A program made the translations under genes and the position numbers. This document shows, in pieces, positions 35,717 through 44,939 of a DNA stretch of 64,000 nt. The notes beneath the pieces are model-generated. The model was not told the origin of the DNA, searched no databases, and was given only the letters and a program-made list of their open reading frames with translations. Each line of letters begins with the position of its first letter. Positions within the stretch are counted from its first letter, which is position 1. Source of the DNA: Alphaproteobacteria bacterium (GTDB lineage: Bacteria; Pseudomonadota; Alphaproteobacteria; Rickettsiales; UBA3002); assembly GCA_017302575.1 (NCBI GenBank), contig JAFLDD010000001.1:1174629-1238628 (forward strand), written 5' to 3'.

Positions 35717-36309
35717 GACGCATCGGATTACTTGGCGGCTCATTTAATCCTGCCCATGAAGGGCATTTGCATATCACGCTTGAAGCCATCAAACGCCTTG
35801 GTCTCGATGAAGTATGGTGGCTGGTGTCGCCGCATAATCCACTCAAGAAAAAAGCTGATTTGGCCGAGTATGAGAGTCGCTTTGCAAGCGCACAGACAAT
35901 AGCCACTCACCCGCATATCAAGGTGCTGGATATAGAGGCACGCAACGCACTTTATTATAGCATCGATACGATTCGCCACTTACAAAGGCGCACGCGTGGC
36001 ACGCAATTTGTGTGGCTCATGGGTGCGGATAATTTGCAGCATTTTCACCGTTGGCGTGCTTGGCGAGAGATCTTTGCGCGGTTGCCGATTGCGATTATTG
36101 ACCGCGCGCCTTACGCCTTTTCTGCCCTGCATAATCTTGCTGCGTTGCGCTATCGCCACAAACGCATCACAAATAGCAGACTGCTTTTACGAGGGAAAAC
36201 CCTTCCTGCTTGGGCATATATCAGCATTCCGCGTCATCCACAGAGTGCTACGGCACTAAGAAAATCGCTTGGAGCGAAGGCGTTTTTGCGGCATAATGAA
36301 CGTACCTAA
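35713..36309 (+). CDS. nadD: Nicotinate-nucleotide adenylyltransferase NadD
   Basis: Adenylates nicotinate mononucleotide in NAD synthesis. The 198-residue protein has the nucleotidyltransferase motif GGSFNPAHEGHLHI and the later MGADNLQHFHRW; the C-terminal ISxxxR-type segment appears as HPQSATALRKSLG, the Ile-Ser replaced by a Gln-Ser form. Coupled to proA by overlap and followed 12 bases later by rsfS. Confidence 0.93.
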   Translation: MRRIGLLGGSFNPAHEGHLHITLEAIKRLGLDEVWWLVSPHNPLKKKADLAEYESRFASAQTIATHPHIKVLDIEARNALYYSIDTIRHLQRRTRGTQFVWLMGADNLQHFHRWRAWREIFARLPIAIIDRAPYAFSALHNLAALRYRHKRITNSRLLLRGKTLPAWAYISIPRHPQSATALRKSLGAKAFLRHNERT

Positions 36310-36321
36310 TCATTAAGGGAG

Positions 36322-36765
36322 ATGCGTATTTCAACCGCAACTATGACAAAAAAGAAACCCGCCACTGCTGTCAAAAAGAAATCCCCCGCCACACCTAAAA
36401 CCGCTAAAAAAGCCCCCGTCCGAAAACCCACGCTAAGTGCTGCTGAAAAATGCCGCAACTGCATCAGCGCGACGCTTGATGAGAACAAAGCGGAAGATAT
36501 CATCGCGCTGGACGTGCGCGATAAATGTAGCTTTGCGGATTACATGATTGTTGCCACTGGTCGTGGTGGTCGCCATGTGAGTTCGCTGGCTGATCTGGTG
36601 TTAGACGCGCTCAAGAAGAATGGCTTTTCTTACGCGAATGCCGAGGGCCAAGACACGGGTGACTGGGTGTTGATTGATGCAGGCAATGTGATTGTCCATA
36701 TCTTCCGCCCTGAAATGCGCTCCATGTATAACATCGAGAAGATGTGGTCGGTGAGTGCGTTTTGA
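36322..36765 (+). CDS. rsfS: Ribosome silencing factor RsfS
   Basis: Binds L14 and blocks 30S-50S joining under nutrient limitation. The 147-residue protein has an N-terminal Lys/Ala-rich extension (about 1-40, TKKKPATAVKKKSPATPKTA) before the RsfS core: AEDIIALDVRDKCSFADYMI, TGRGGRHVSSLADLVLDAL, GDWVLIDAGNVIVHIF. The start is odd: AAGGGAG (36315-36321) directly touches ATG 36322, while ATG 36343 is 21 bases further; see findings. Confidence 0.93.
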   Translation: MRISTATMTKKKPATAVKKKSPATPKTAKKAPVRKPTLSAAEKCRNCISATLDENKAEDIIALDVRDKCSFADYMIVATGRGGRHVSSLADLVLDALKKNGFSYANAEGQDTGDWVLIDAGNVIVHIFRPEMRSMYNIEKMWSVSAF

Positions 36766-37072
36766 TTCGGAGTATGACTTCCGCACGAAAGTGTGGGTAC
36801 ATGCTTCTGAAAAAGGAACGTGGTATCTTGTTACGTTACCCAAGAAACAAGCCTCACTCATAAAAACCAATACGCCTAAAACCAATAAACGCGGCTGGGG
36901 ATCCATTCCTGTTGTTGCTTCGATTGGTAAGACAACATGGGGAACATCCATTTTCCCTAGCAAAAAAGACGAGAGTTATGTGATGTTGCTGAAAGCAGAT
37001 GTGCGCGAAAAAGAAGGCATCAAAAAAGGCAGCATGGTACATATCACCCTTACCATTACCGTGGACTTATAA
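36755..37072 (+). CDS. DUF1905 family protein
   Basis: A 105-residue small beta-barrel-like protein. The motifs VWVHASEKGTWYLVTLPK, RGWGSIPVVASIGKTTWGTS and the end GIKKGSMVHITLTI match DUF1905, whose function is not known. It starts with GTG inside the last 11 bases of rsfS and ends 0 bases before rlmH, so it is fully embedded in the operon between two ribosome-maturation genes that are usually adjacent. Confidence 0.8.
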   Translation: MRFDSEYDFRTKVWVHASEKGTWYLVTLPKKQASLIKTNTPKTNKRGWGSIPVVASIGKTTWGTSIFPSKKDESYVMLLKADVREKEGIKKGSMVHITLTITVDL

Positions 37073-37537
37073 ATGAAACTCCTGATTGCAGCCGTTGGGA
37101 AGATGAAGCGTGGCGCAGAGCAAGAGCTTTACGAACGTTACATCGCGCAAACGAAATGGGGCATTGCAACCAAAGAACTCAAAGATGCGCCAGAGAAGTT
37201 GCCACATACCGAGCGCCTGAAGCACGAAGGTGAGTCCATTGGTGCGCTACTTACGGGCGATAGCTGGCTGATTGCCTTCGACAAGGGCGGCGAGAATATC
37301 ACCAGTGAGGGGCTTGCAAAACTTATCCAAAAAGCGGGTAATGAGCGCGTGAAACAGCTTGTGTTCGCGATTGGCGGACAAGACGGGCTAGACCCCGCGC
37401 TATTGAAGAAGGCCAAAAAAACTATCGCATTCGGTGGGGTTACGTGGCCGCACCAGTTGATGCGGGTGATGCTTGCCGAGCAGCTTTTCCGCGCCAGCAC
37501 GATTATTCAGGGGCACCCGTATCACACGGGTCATTGA
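37073..37537 (+). CDS. rlmH: 23S rRNA pseudouridine-1915 N3-methyltransferase RlmH
   Basis: A 154-residue SPOUT methyltransferase acting on helix 69 of 23S rRNA. It has LIAAVGKMKRGAEQELYERY at the start, FAIGGQDGLDP (SAM-binding knot) and the ending LAEQLFRASTIIQGHPYHTGH typical of the family. It starts directly after the DUF1905 stop and is in the usual rsfS-rlmH neighbourhood. Confidence 0.97.
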   Translation: MKLLIAAVGKMKRGAEQELYERYIAQTKWGIATKELKDAPEKLPHTERLKHEGESIGALLTGDSWLIAFDKGGENITSEGLAKLIQKAGNERVKQLVFAIGGQDGLDPALLKKAKKTIAFGGVTWPHQLMRVMLAEQLFRASTIIQGHPYHTGH

Positions 37538-37576
37538 TTAGTTGCACCGTGGCGCGGTGATGCTAAAACCCTATGC

Positions 37577-39133
37577 ATGAAACGACCTAAACCCGTAGTT
37601 CTTTGCATTCTTGATGGCTGGGGCGAAAGCACCGAGCGCGAACATAACGCGATTATGCAGGCTGCAACCCCTGTGTGGGACAGTTTGCGCACGCAGTATC
37701 CCTACGGCGTTATCAACGCATCGGAAGAGCATGTAGGATTACCAGAAGGGCAGATGGGTAATTCCGAAGTTGGACACATGAATATTGGTGCAGGCCGCAT
37801 CGTGATGCAGGACTTGCCGCGCATCGACCAAGCGATTGCCGATGGTAGTCTTGCCAAAGACGTACAGCTTGCGCAGTTCATTGCAGCACTCAAACAATCG
37901 GGTGGTAGCTGTCACCTGATGGGCTTGATGTCGGACGGTGGCGTGCATGCGCACCAACATCACATTGCAGCCTTGGCAAATATCGTCGCTGCGGCTGGCG
38001 TGCCAGTTATTATCCACGCTTTTATGGACGGGCGCGATACGCCGCCACAAAGCGCAGTCAGTTATGTGAATCGCTTCCTGAATGACATTTCTGGTGCGGC
38101 GAATATTCGCTTCGGCACAGCATCAGGTCGCTATTTCGCAATGGATCGCGACAAGCGTTGGGACCGTGTAAGCAAAGCATATAACGCTATCGCGCTGGGT
38201 ACGGGCAGCGAAGCGGGCAACGTGCTGGAGGCGATTGAAAACAGCTACGCACTCGATATTCATGATGAGTTCATCAACCCCGCCGTGATTGGTGATTACA
38301 AAGGCATGAAAGATGGCGATGGGTTGCTGATGGCGAATTTCCGCGCCGATCGCGCCCGCGAAATTTTACATGCATTGATTGATCCCAAATTCAATGGCTT
38401 TGCACGATTAGCGCCGATTACATTCGCTGCCACGCTGGGTATGGTGGAATATAGCGACGCACTAAAACCGATGATTCCGGCACTCTTCCCACCGCAAACA
38501 CTTGCCAATAATTTTGGTGAGCTCATCGCCAATGCGGGCATGAAACAGTTGCGGATTGCAGAGACTGAAAAATACGCACACGTTACCTTCTTTTTCAGTG
38601 GTGGTCGCGAAGAGCCGTTTGCGGGCGAAGAGCGCATTCTTGTCCCCTCCCCTAAAGTTTCGACGTATGACGAGCAGCCTGAAATGTCGGCATATGAAGT
38701 GACCAATCAATTGGTCGATGCAATCAACTCCGAGAAGTTCGATGTGATTATCGTGAATTATGCAAACACCGATATGGTGGGGCACACGGGCGATATTGAG
38801 GCTGCGAAGAAAGCGGTCAATGCGGTGGACACCTGCGTGGGTAAATTGATTGCAGCAGTCGAAGCAAAAGGTGGCGCGATGATTATAACTGCCGATCATG
38901 GCAATGCCGAATGTATGCATGATGATGAAGGCGGCCAACCACACACTGCACATACGCTTAATCTGGTGCCATTTGTTGTGGTGGGCACGATGTTCAAACA
39001 TCAGCACATTGATTTGCCAGAAGGCAGATTGTGCGATGTAGCGCCGAGCCTATTAGCGCTGCTGGGATTAGCACAGCCAGCAGAAATGACAGGGCGCAAC
39101 TTGATCGGAACGTTCCATGTTCAAGCGGCTTAG
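37577..39133 (+). CDS. gpmI: 2,3-bisphosphoglycerate-independent phosphoglycerate mutase
   Basis: Interconverts 3- and 2-phosphoglycerate in glycolysis using two manganese ions. The 518-residue protein has CILDGWGESTEREHNAI, the catalytic Ser motif QMGNSEVGHMNIGAGR, MDGRDTPPQSA, NYANTDMVGHTGD and TADHGNAECM, with metal ligands in place. Its end overlaps the EnvC-like gene start by 17 bases. Confidence 0.97.
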   Translation: MKRPKPVVLCILDGWGESTEREHNAIMQAATPVWDSLRTQYPYGVINASEEHVGLPEGQMGNSEVGHMNIGAGRIVMQDLPRIDQAIADGSLAKDVQLAQFIAALKQSGGSCHLMGLMSDGGVHAHQHHIAALANIVAAAGVPVIIHAFMDGRDTPPQSAVSYVNRFLNDISGAANIRFGTASGRYFAMDRDKRWDRVSKAYNAIALGTGSEAGNVLEAIENSYALDIHDEFINPAVIGDYKGMKDGDGLLMANFRADRAREILHALIDPKFNGFARLAPITFAATLGMVEYSDALKPMIPALFPPQTLANNFGELIANAGMKQLRIAETEKYAHVTFFFSGGREEPFAGEERILVPSPKVSTYDEQPEMSAYEVTNQLVDAINSEKFDVIIVNYANTDMVGHTGDIEAAKKAVNAVDTCVGKLIAAVEAKGGAMIITADHGNAECMHDDEGGQPHTAHTLNLVPFVVVGTMFKHQHIDLPEGRLCDVAPSLLALLGLAQPAEMTGRNLIGTFHVQAA

Positions 39134-40235
39134 CATTCTATTAGTGCTAGCGCCTGCTGTTGCGTTTAGCGCAAGTGACGCAGACAAACTCAAGCAACTG
39201 CAACAATCACTCACACAATCCAAAGCTAAAACGGAGCAACTGGAAGGCACCATCCAGCAGAACAGTAAAGCGATTGGCGCGCTGCAAGACAAAGCCAGCA
39301 CTATCGCGAAAGAAGTGCAATGGGCAGAAGCACGTCTCAGTCAGCGCGAACGTGAACTAGCAAATGTTACGACAGAACTTAAGCAAGCAGAAAGCGATTA
39401 CGCGACGCGCAAAAGCGATTATAGCCGAACGATTCGCAGTTTGCTGAGAATGCGCGAATTGCCAACCACTGCCTATTTTACCAAACCTGAAAACATGCAG
39501 CAGATGATGCGCACAGCAGCAGTGATGGAGGCAACCAGCGCGAGTCTGTCCAAAAAAGCGGCTGAATTATCAAGTGAAATCAAACGATTATCGGCGATTC
39601 GCACGCGCGCGGAAGCTGCCAATCGTGCGGTTAAAAACGACCAAAGCCGCCTTAAGCAGGAGCAAGTGAAACTGGCTAGCGAAGTCGGTAAACGTCAGGC
39701 GCTTCTCAAGGATTTGCGGGGTGACTATGCACAAGAAAAAGCGCGGGTCGCCGCACTGTCCAAACAAGCTAAAACTGTGCAAGAGCTGATTGCTAAATTA
39801 GACACGAAACCACCTGTGACGACAGGGTTTAAGCGCATGAGCGTGGGTGGCGGTCGTGCACCATTAGCTGGCACCGTGCTGCATCGCTTTGGTCAGAAGA
39901 AAAACGCTAATGAGACTTGGCGCGGCATGGTATTTCGCGGCAGACCCTCAGGAACGGTCGTCGCGCCGCATGATGGTGAAGTGGTGTTCACTGGGCCATT
40001 TCGTGATTATGGGTCGATGGTATTGCTCCGCCACGGAAACGGCTATATCTCGCTACTGGCAGGGCTTGGCAGGGTAGATGTGGGGCTGAATCAGGGCGTT
40101 AGGGCGGGTGAACCACTGGGTGCCATGCCCACCACAGGTAACAGTGAACTCTATGTTGAACTCAGAGAAAACAGCAAGACTATTGACCCAGCGCGCTGGT
40201 TCGCTAAGCTTCCTTCTAGCCTAGCACGACAATAG
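39117..40235 (+). CDS. EnvC-like murein hydrolase activator (degenerate M23/LytM)
   Basis: A 372-residue protein with a signal peptide (MFKRLSILLVLAPAVAFSA), a long coiled coil (about 22-235, Gln/Lys/Glu-rich) and a C-terminal LytM domain (about 250-368). Zinc ligands of active M23 enzymes are missing: the H-x-H region reads ELYVELREN and the sheath His region reads GNGYISLLAGLG. This is the EnvC/activator type that turns on amidases at the septum from the periplasm. Order gpmI-envC-ctpA is the alphaproteobacterial norm. Confidence 0.88.
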   Translation: MFKRLSILLVLAPAVAFSASDADKLKQLQQSLTQSKAKTEQLEGTIQQNSKAIGALQDKASTIAKEVQWAEARLSQRERELANVTTELKQAESDYATRKSDYSRTIRSLLRMRELPTTAYFTKPENMQQMMRTAAVMEATSASLSKKAAELSSEIKRLSAIRTRAEAANRAVKNDQSRLKQEQVKLASEVGKRQALLKDLRGDYAQEKARVAALSKQAKTVQELIAKLDTKPPVTTGFKRMSVGGGRAPLAGTVLHRFGQKKNANETWRGMVFRGRPSGTVVAPHDGEVVFTGPFRDYGSMVLLRHGNGYISLLAGLGRVDVGLNQGVRAGEPLGAMPTTGNSELYVELRENSKTIDPARWFAKLPSSLARQ

Positions 40236-40251
40236 GCAGAAAAAGGAACTT

Positions 40252-41595
40252 ATGAAACACCTCTCACTACTCGCCACGACGTTGCTTGCGTTCACCGCCC
40301 TTTCCCATGGCGCCATGGCATCGACACCAGAAAAAGAGACCAGCACCTATGAATTGCTGAATTTGTTCGGCGATGTATTTGATCGCGTGCGTAGTGATTA
40401 TGTCGAAGAAGTGACGGACGAGAAGCTCATCGAATCGGCGCTGAATGGTATGCTCACCTCGCTTGACCCACATTCGAGCTACATGAACGAAAAGCAGTTC
40501 GAGGAAATGCAGGTACAAACCAAAGGTGAATTTGGTGGCCTCGGTATCGAAGTGACGATGGATAGCGGCTTGGTAAAAGTCGTATCGCCGATTGATGAAA
40601 CTCCCGCAGCTAAGGCTGGCCTTAAGCCTAATGATTTCATCAGCCAGATTGATGAAACGCCTGTGATGGGTTTGACCCTCTCAGAGGCGGTTGAGAAAAT
40701 GCGCGGGCCTGTTGATACGAAAGTAGAGCTGACGGTATTGCGCGAAGGCGAGAAAGAGCCCTTCAAAGTTACACTCACGCGCGCTGTGATCAAAATTCAA
40801 GCCGTGCGCTCTCGTGCGGAGGGCGATGTCGCATATATTCGCATCAACAGCTTCACCGAAACTACCTACGACATGATGAAGTCGGAAATGGAGAAGCAGG
40901 AAAAAGCGATTGGTAAGAAACTCAAAGGCGTGGTGCTGGATTTGCGTAATAATCCTGGTGGCCTTCTCGACCAAGCAATTGCGGTGTCTGACGCATTTTT
41001 GGAACGCGGCGAGATTGTTTCGACCCGCTCACGCAAGCCTGAAGAATCCAAGCGTTATAGTGCGACAGAGGGTGACTTTATCCATGGCTTGCCACTGGTT
41101 GTTATCATCAACGAAGGTTCGGCTTCTGCATCGGAAATTGTTGCAGGTGCCTTGCGCGATCACAAACGTGCGATTGTACTGGGTATGAAGTCCTTCGGTA
41201 AAGGCTCAGTGCAAACGGTAATTCCGATTAAAGATCACGGCGCCATTCGTTTGACTACTGCACGCTACTATACCCCGTCAGGTACTTCCATTCAGGCAGA
41301 AGGCATTGTGCCAGATATTGAAGTGCAGCAGGCAAAAGTGGAAGTAGAGAAGAAAGAGAATCTGCTTTCAGAAGCTAATCTGCCGCGCCACCTCATCAAT
41401 AAAGAGCAAGAAAAATATGAAAAGCGTAAGGAGAAAGAGACGGGTAAGAAACTTGGCGAGTTAAGCGCTAAAGACGATTACCAGCTTAGCCGTGCGCTTG
41501 ATTTGATTCGTGCTGTGTCGATTTACGGTTCCCTTAAATCGCAATCCAACACCACCACAGCAGCGACAGAACCTCATACGCTTCGCGTGCAGTAA
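40252..41595 (+). CDS. ctpA: Carboxyl-terminal processing protease CtpA (S41)
   Basis: A periplasmic serine protease of 447 residues. It has a signal peptide (about 1-22), an N-terminal helical part ending LDPHSSYMNEKQFEEM, a PDZ domain (about 80-165, GGLGIEVTM to GPVDTKVEL) and the S41 domain with the Ser in NEGSASASEIVAGAL and the Lys in GKGSVQTVIP. It processes C-termini of envelope proteins; the substrates are not shown. It overlaps the next gene by TAATG. Confidence 0.96.
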   Translation: MKHLSLLATTLLAFTALSHGAMASTPEKETSTYELLNLFGDVFDRVRSDYVEEVTDEKLIESALNGMLTSLDPHSSYMNEKQFEEMQVQTKGEFGGLGIEVTMDSGLVKVVSPIDETPAAKAGLKPNDFISQIDETPVMGLTLSEAVEKMRGPVDTKVELTVLREGEKEPFKVTLTRAVIKIQAVRSRAEGDVAYIRINSFTETTYDMMKSEMEKQEKAIGKKLKGVVLDLRNNPGGLLDQAIAVSDAFLERGEIVSTRSRKPEESKRYSATEGDFIHGLPLVVIINEGSASASEIVAGALRDHKRAIVLGMKSFGKGSVQTVIPIKDHGAIRLTTARYYTPSGTSIQAEGIVPDIEVQQAKVEVEKKENLLSEANLPRHLINKEQEKYEKRKEKETGKKLGELSAKDDYQLSRALDLIRAVSIYGSLKSQSNTTTAATEPHTLRVQ

Positions 41596-42950
41596 TGAAA
41601 GTGCGGCTTGGTAGTATTGGTCCCAATAACTCGTCTAGCCGCTATGTCTGGGTTGGCCTTACGGTACTGCTGACACTAGGCGTGCTCAACACGATCGTGG
41701 ATTTAGTTGGCGTTCCTGCGGCTCAAACTTCCCTTGCACTACAATCACAACAACGCGTGGTGATTGATCCAAAGACTGGTGCCGTAAGCGGCGCAGACCG
41801 CCCAAAAGCGTCTTCACCACAGGCCGCACCCAAGGAAGCTTCTGCTGAGACCTTTGATGTGGGTAAGGCCGAGAAAAAAGCAACGCCGCCAAAAGTTCCT
41901 GCCCAAAAGCCGATCACCCCAGAAGGCGATGTGCCCCGCCCAACCGAGCCAGTGCAACCAAGCAATGAAGCCAGTGAAGAAATACTTCCAGATGATGCAC
42001 CAGCACTAACCACTGCACCAAGTGGTACGAATATCAAAAGCGTCGCGCGCACTAAAGATAGTCTGCTGAGCGCGCCTGCACCTGAAGTTGCAGAGATTAC
42101 GCCAGAAGGCGCGCTACCCAAGCGTGGTAAGGGCAAAGACGTAACACCCGCGATGCTGTATTCACGAAACTATGTTCGCAAAGACGATGTTGCGACCATT
42201 CACTTCGTTGTGCTTGGGCTTGGTTTTAGCAGCGATATACAACTTCTCGCACAGGAACTACCACCCGAGGTAAGCTTTGCATTCTCGCCCTATGGTGAAT
42301 CACTCTCGCAGGCGATTGAAGCGGCGCGTAATGATGGGCATGAAGCATGGATTGATTTGCCCGTGCAAACGGAAGGATACCCACAAGATGATCCAGGTCC
42401 GCTTGGCTTGATAGCAACCCTCACGCCCGACAGTTTCGACAAACGCTTAAACGTGATTTTGCGAACGGTGGTTGGTGCAGTGGGAGTCATTTTCCCGAAC
42501 GATGAAACATTGAGCGGCACGGCTACCGTGTTTAGCAATACGCTTAAATCCATCGACTCGCGTGGCCTCATCGCGCTTAGCACGCACCCCAAGCGTACTA
42601 TCAGCGAGCTTGCCAATGAAAAGGAGATTAAGAAGATTCTCGCGAAAAGTGATTTGGTACTGGACGATGTGCCGAATGAGTCAGTGATTAAGAGCAAACT
42701 TGCAGGACTTATTGATAGCGCAAAAGAGCGCGGGCAGCTTATTGTTTTGCTGCATGCACGCCCACAGACTTTGATTCTGCTTAAAAACTGGCTCACACGC
42801 AATATGCAAGAAGGTGTCGAGCTTGCGCCGCTTAGCGCTGTCATTCTACGCCCTGCGCCCATGCTGCAGCCTGGTGATGTAGAAGCAGCGCCAAAACCTG
42901 CGGCGGGCCATGGTGGTGGCGAAGCAAAACCTGCGGCGGGCGGTCACTAA
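41595..42950 (+). CDS. Divergent polysaccharide deacetylase family protein
   Basis: A 451-residue protein. It has a membrane anchor (about 19-40), a long Pro/Ala-rich linker (to about 185) and a C-terminal deacetylase-like barrel (VVLGLGFSSDIQLLAQELP, VSFAFSPYGESL, GHEAWIDLPVQTEGYP) of the DUF610/YibQ type. The metal-binding Asp-His-His set of active deacetylases is not evident; in LGFSS the usual D-D-x-G is replaced. The C-terminus repeats GHGGGEAKPAAGG-type words. It is coupled to ctpA and rppH by TAATG overlaps. Confidence 0.85.
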   Translation: MKVRLGSIGPNNSSSRYVWVGLTVLLTLGVLNTIVDLVGVPAAQTSLALQSQQRVVIDPKTGAVSGADRPKASSPQAAPKEASAETFDVGKAEKKATPPKVPAQKPITPEGDVPRPTEPVQPSNEASEEILPDDAPALTTAPSGTNIKSVARTKDSLLSAPAPEVAEITPEGALPKRGKGKDVTPAMLYSRNYVRKDDVATIHFVVLGLGFSSDIQLLAQELPPEVSFAFSPYGESLSQAIEAARNDGHEAWIDLPVQTEGYPQDDPGPLGLIATLTPDSFDKRLNVILRTVVGAVGVIFPNDETLSGTATVFSNTLKSIDSRGLIALSTHPKRTISELANEKEIKKILAKSDLVLDDVPNESVIKSKLAGLIDSAKERGQLIVLLHARPQTLILLKNWLTRNMQEGVELAPLSAVILRPAPMLQPGDVEAAPKPAAGHGGGEAKPAAGGH

Positions 42951-43426
42951 TGGCGCGCACGGATTTGCCGTATCGCAAAGGTGTTGGCATCATGCTTTTC
43001 AATGCACAAGGTTTGGTGTTTGTCGCCAAGCGCATTGATATGACATCCGAGGCATGGCAGATGCCCCAAGGCGGTATCGATGACGATGAAGCTCCGCGTG
43101 ATGCAGCATTTCGTGAACTCAAAGAAGAAATTGGCACGAATCGCGCGACCATTCTTGCAGAGTCAAAGGACTGGTTGCGCTATGATTTGCCCGACGAACT
43201 CGTTCCCGTCATTTGGAAGGGGCGCTATCGTGGCCAAGAGCAAATGTGGTACGCGATGCGACTGGATGGTGATGATTCGCATATCGACATTGCGGGCGAG
43301 CACCCAGAATTTTCGGAATGGAAGTGGGTGCCAGTCGAGACCCTGCCCGACCTCATCGTGCCATTCAAGCGCGCATTATATGAAGACTTAGTTCGTGAGT
43401 TTAAGGCGCTGGCTACGCCGATTTAA
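42950..43426 (+). CDS. rppH: RNA pyrophosphohydrolase RppH
   Basis: A Nudix hydrolase of 158 residues that removes pyrophosphate from mRNA 5' ends and starts decay. The Nudix box [22 protein letters not shown] is complete; the N-terminus [14 protein letters not shown] and later [14 protein letters not shown] are RppH-like. It ends the block begun at gpmI and overlaps the convergent argB by 14 bases. Confidence 0.95.
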   Translation: MARTDLPYRKGVGIMLFNAQGLVFVAKRIDMTSEAWQMPQGGIDDDEAPRDAAFRELKEEIGTNRATILAESKDWLRYDLPDELVPVIWKGRYRGQEQMWYAMRLDGDDSHIDIAGEHPEFSEWKWVPVETLPDLIVPFKRALYEDLVREFKALATPI

Positions 43427-44321
43427 TCATCGTGCTTGCACCGCCTGCGGTGAAGACCTCAATCAACAGGACATGTGGAATACGACCATCGAGGATATGT
43501 GCGCTATTCACGCCCGCTTTCAATGCATCGACGCAGGTTTCCACTTTCGGAATCATGCCGCCTGTAATCGTGCCATCGGCTAACAGCGCGTCGATTTCCT
43601 TGGCGTTGATTTCACTGATGAGCTGCTTGTCTTTGGTGAGAATACCAGGAACGTCGGTCAGCATCATCAGCTTGTCGGCTTTGAGCGCACTTGCAATAGC
43701 GCCTGCTGCAGTATCCGCGTTGATATTATAGGTTTCACCATTTGGTCCCATACCGATTGGCGCAATCACAGGAATCATGCCTGATGCGGTAATGTTCTCG
43801 AGCACCTTAGGGTTCACGATGGTGGGCTCACCCACAAAACCTAGATCAAGAAGCTTCTCGATATTGGAGTCGGGATCTTTTTTGGTGCGGCGCAGTTGCT
43901 GCGCTTTGATTAACTCGCCGTCCTTGCCTGACAAACCAATAGCCGTGCCACCCGCTTGGTTAATCGCTGTTACGATCTGCTTGTTGATCGTGCCAGAGAG
44001 AACCATCTCGACAATCTCTACCGTGGCTTGGTCGGTTACGCGCAAACCATCAATGAACGAGCTTTGGATTTTCAAGCGCTCTAGCATCGCGCCAATTTGT
44101 GGGCCGCCGCCATGCACGACCACTGGATTAATACCGATTGTCTTGAGCATCACGATATCGCGTGCAAACGTCTCGGCGGTGCGCTCATCGCCCATCGCGT
44201 GACCACCATACTTGATCACGAACGTCTTGCCGCCAAAGCGCTGGATATATGGCAACGCTTCGCTCACCGTTTTAGCGGTACGCAGCAAAAGTTCTTTGGT
44301 CTTGAGCGACTTAATTTCCAT
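43413..44321 (-). CDS. argB: Acetylglutamate kinase ArgB
   Basis: Phosphorylates N-acetylglutamate, second step of arginine synthesis and usual target of arginine feedback. The 302-residue protein has [35 protein letters not shown] and [15 protein letters not shown]. It follows engB by 9 bases at the end of the rpmH-to-argB unit. Confidence 0.97.
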   Translation of the reverse strand: MEIKSLKTKELLLRTAKTVSEALPYIQRFGGKTFVIKYGGHAMGDERTAETFARDIVMLKTIGINPVVVHGGGPQIGAMLERLKIQSSFIDGLRVTDQATVEIVEMVLSGTINKQIVTAINQAGGTAIGLSGKDGELIKAQQLRRTKKDPDSNIEKLLDLGFVGEPTIVNPKVLENITASGMIPVIAPIGMGPNGETYNINADTAAGAIASALKADKLMMLTDVPGILTKDKQLISEINAKEIDALLADGTITGGMIPKVETCVDALKAGVNSAHILDGRIPHVLLIEVFTAGGASTMIKSA

Positions 44322-44330
44322 GGGACATCC

Positions 44331-44939
44331 TTATCCTTGAATCGCGTCTATAACGCACTGTCTGAGCGCGTCAATGCCAAGTTTTGATTCGGCGCTGGTC
44401 GCGACGATGCCAGGATGGGCTGCTGGGTGCTTTTTCAAATGCTTAAGGGCTAATTCTTTGTACGTTTCAAGGTCGGCAGCAGAGGTTTTATCACACTTGG
44501 TCAGCACGACCTGATAGCTGACGGCTGCGTCATCGAGCAATTTGAACATTTCAATATCAGGCGGCTTAATGCCGTGGCGTGAGTCAATCAGCACGAAGGC
44601 GCGGCGCAATTCGCGGCGGCCACGCAGATACGAGAATAAAACGCCCTGCCAGCGCTCAATATCTTTCTTGGGGGCTTTTGCGTAACCATAACCTGGTACA
44701 TCGACCAGCATCAGCGTTTCGTCGAGATTGAAAAAATTGAGCTGGCGCGTATGACCTGGCGTAGAGGACGTGCGGCATAGGCTGTTGCGACCCACCAATG
44801 CATTCACCAAGGATGACTTACCAACATTAGAGCGCCCTACAAAGGCGACTTCGGGCAAGGTGAACGTCGGCAACTGTTCAAGCTCCGCGACACCCGCCAC
44901 AAATTCTACATGCTTGGCGAAGAGCGGAAACTCGTTCAT
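44331..44939 (-). CDS. engB: Ribosome biogenesis GTPase EngB/YihA (YsxC)
   Basis: A 202-residue GTPase needed for 50S assembly. G motifs are GRSNVGKSSLVNALVGR, TPGHTRQLNFF, DVPGYGYA and LTKCDKTS. It overlaps the end of yidC by 4 bases, so it is co-translated. Confidence 0.96.
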   Translation of the reverse strand: MNEFPLFAKHVEFVAGVAELEQLPTFTLPEVAFVGRSNVGKSSLVNALVGRNSLCRTSSTPGHTRQLNFFNLDETLMLVDVPGYGYAKAPKKDIERWQGVLFSYLRGRRELRRAFVLIDSRHGIKPPDIEMFKLLDDAAVSYQVVLTKCDKTSAADLETYKELALKHLKKHPAAHPGIVATSAESKLGIDALRQCVIDAIQG

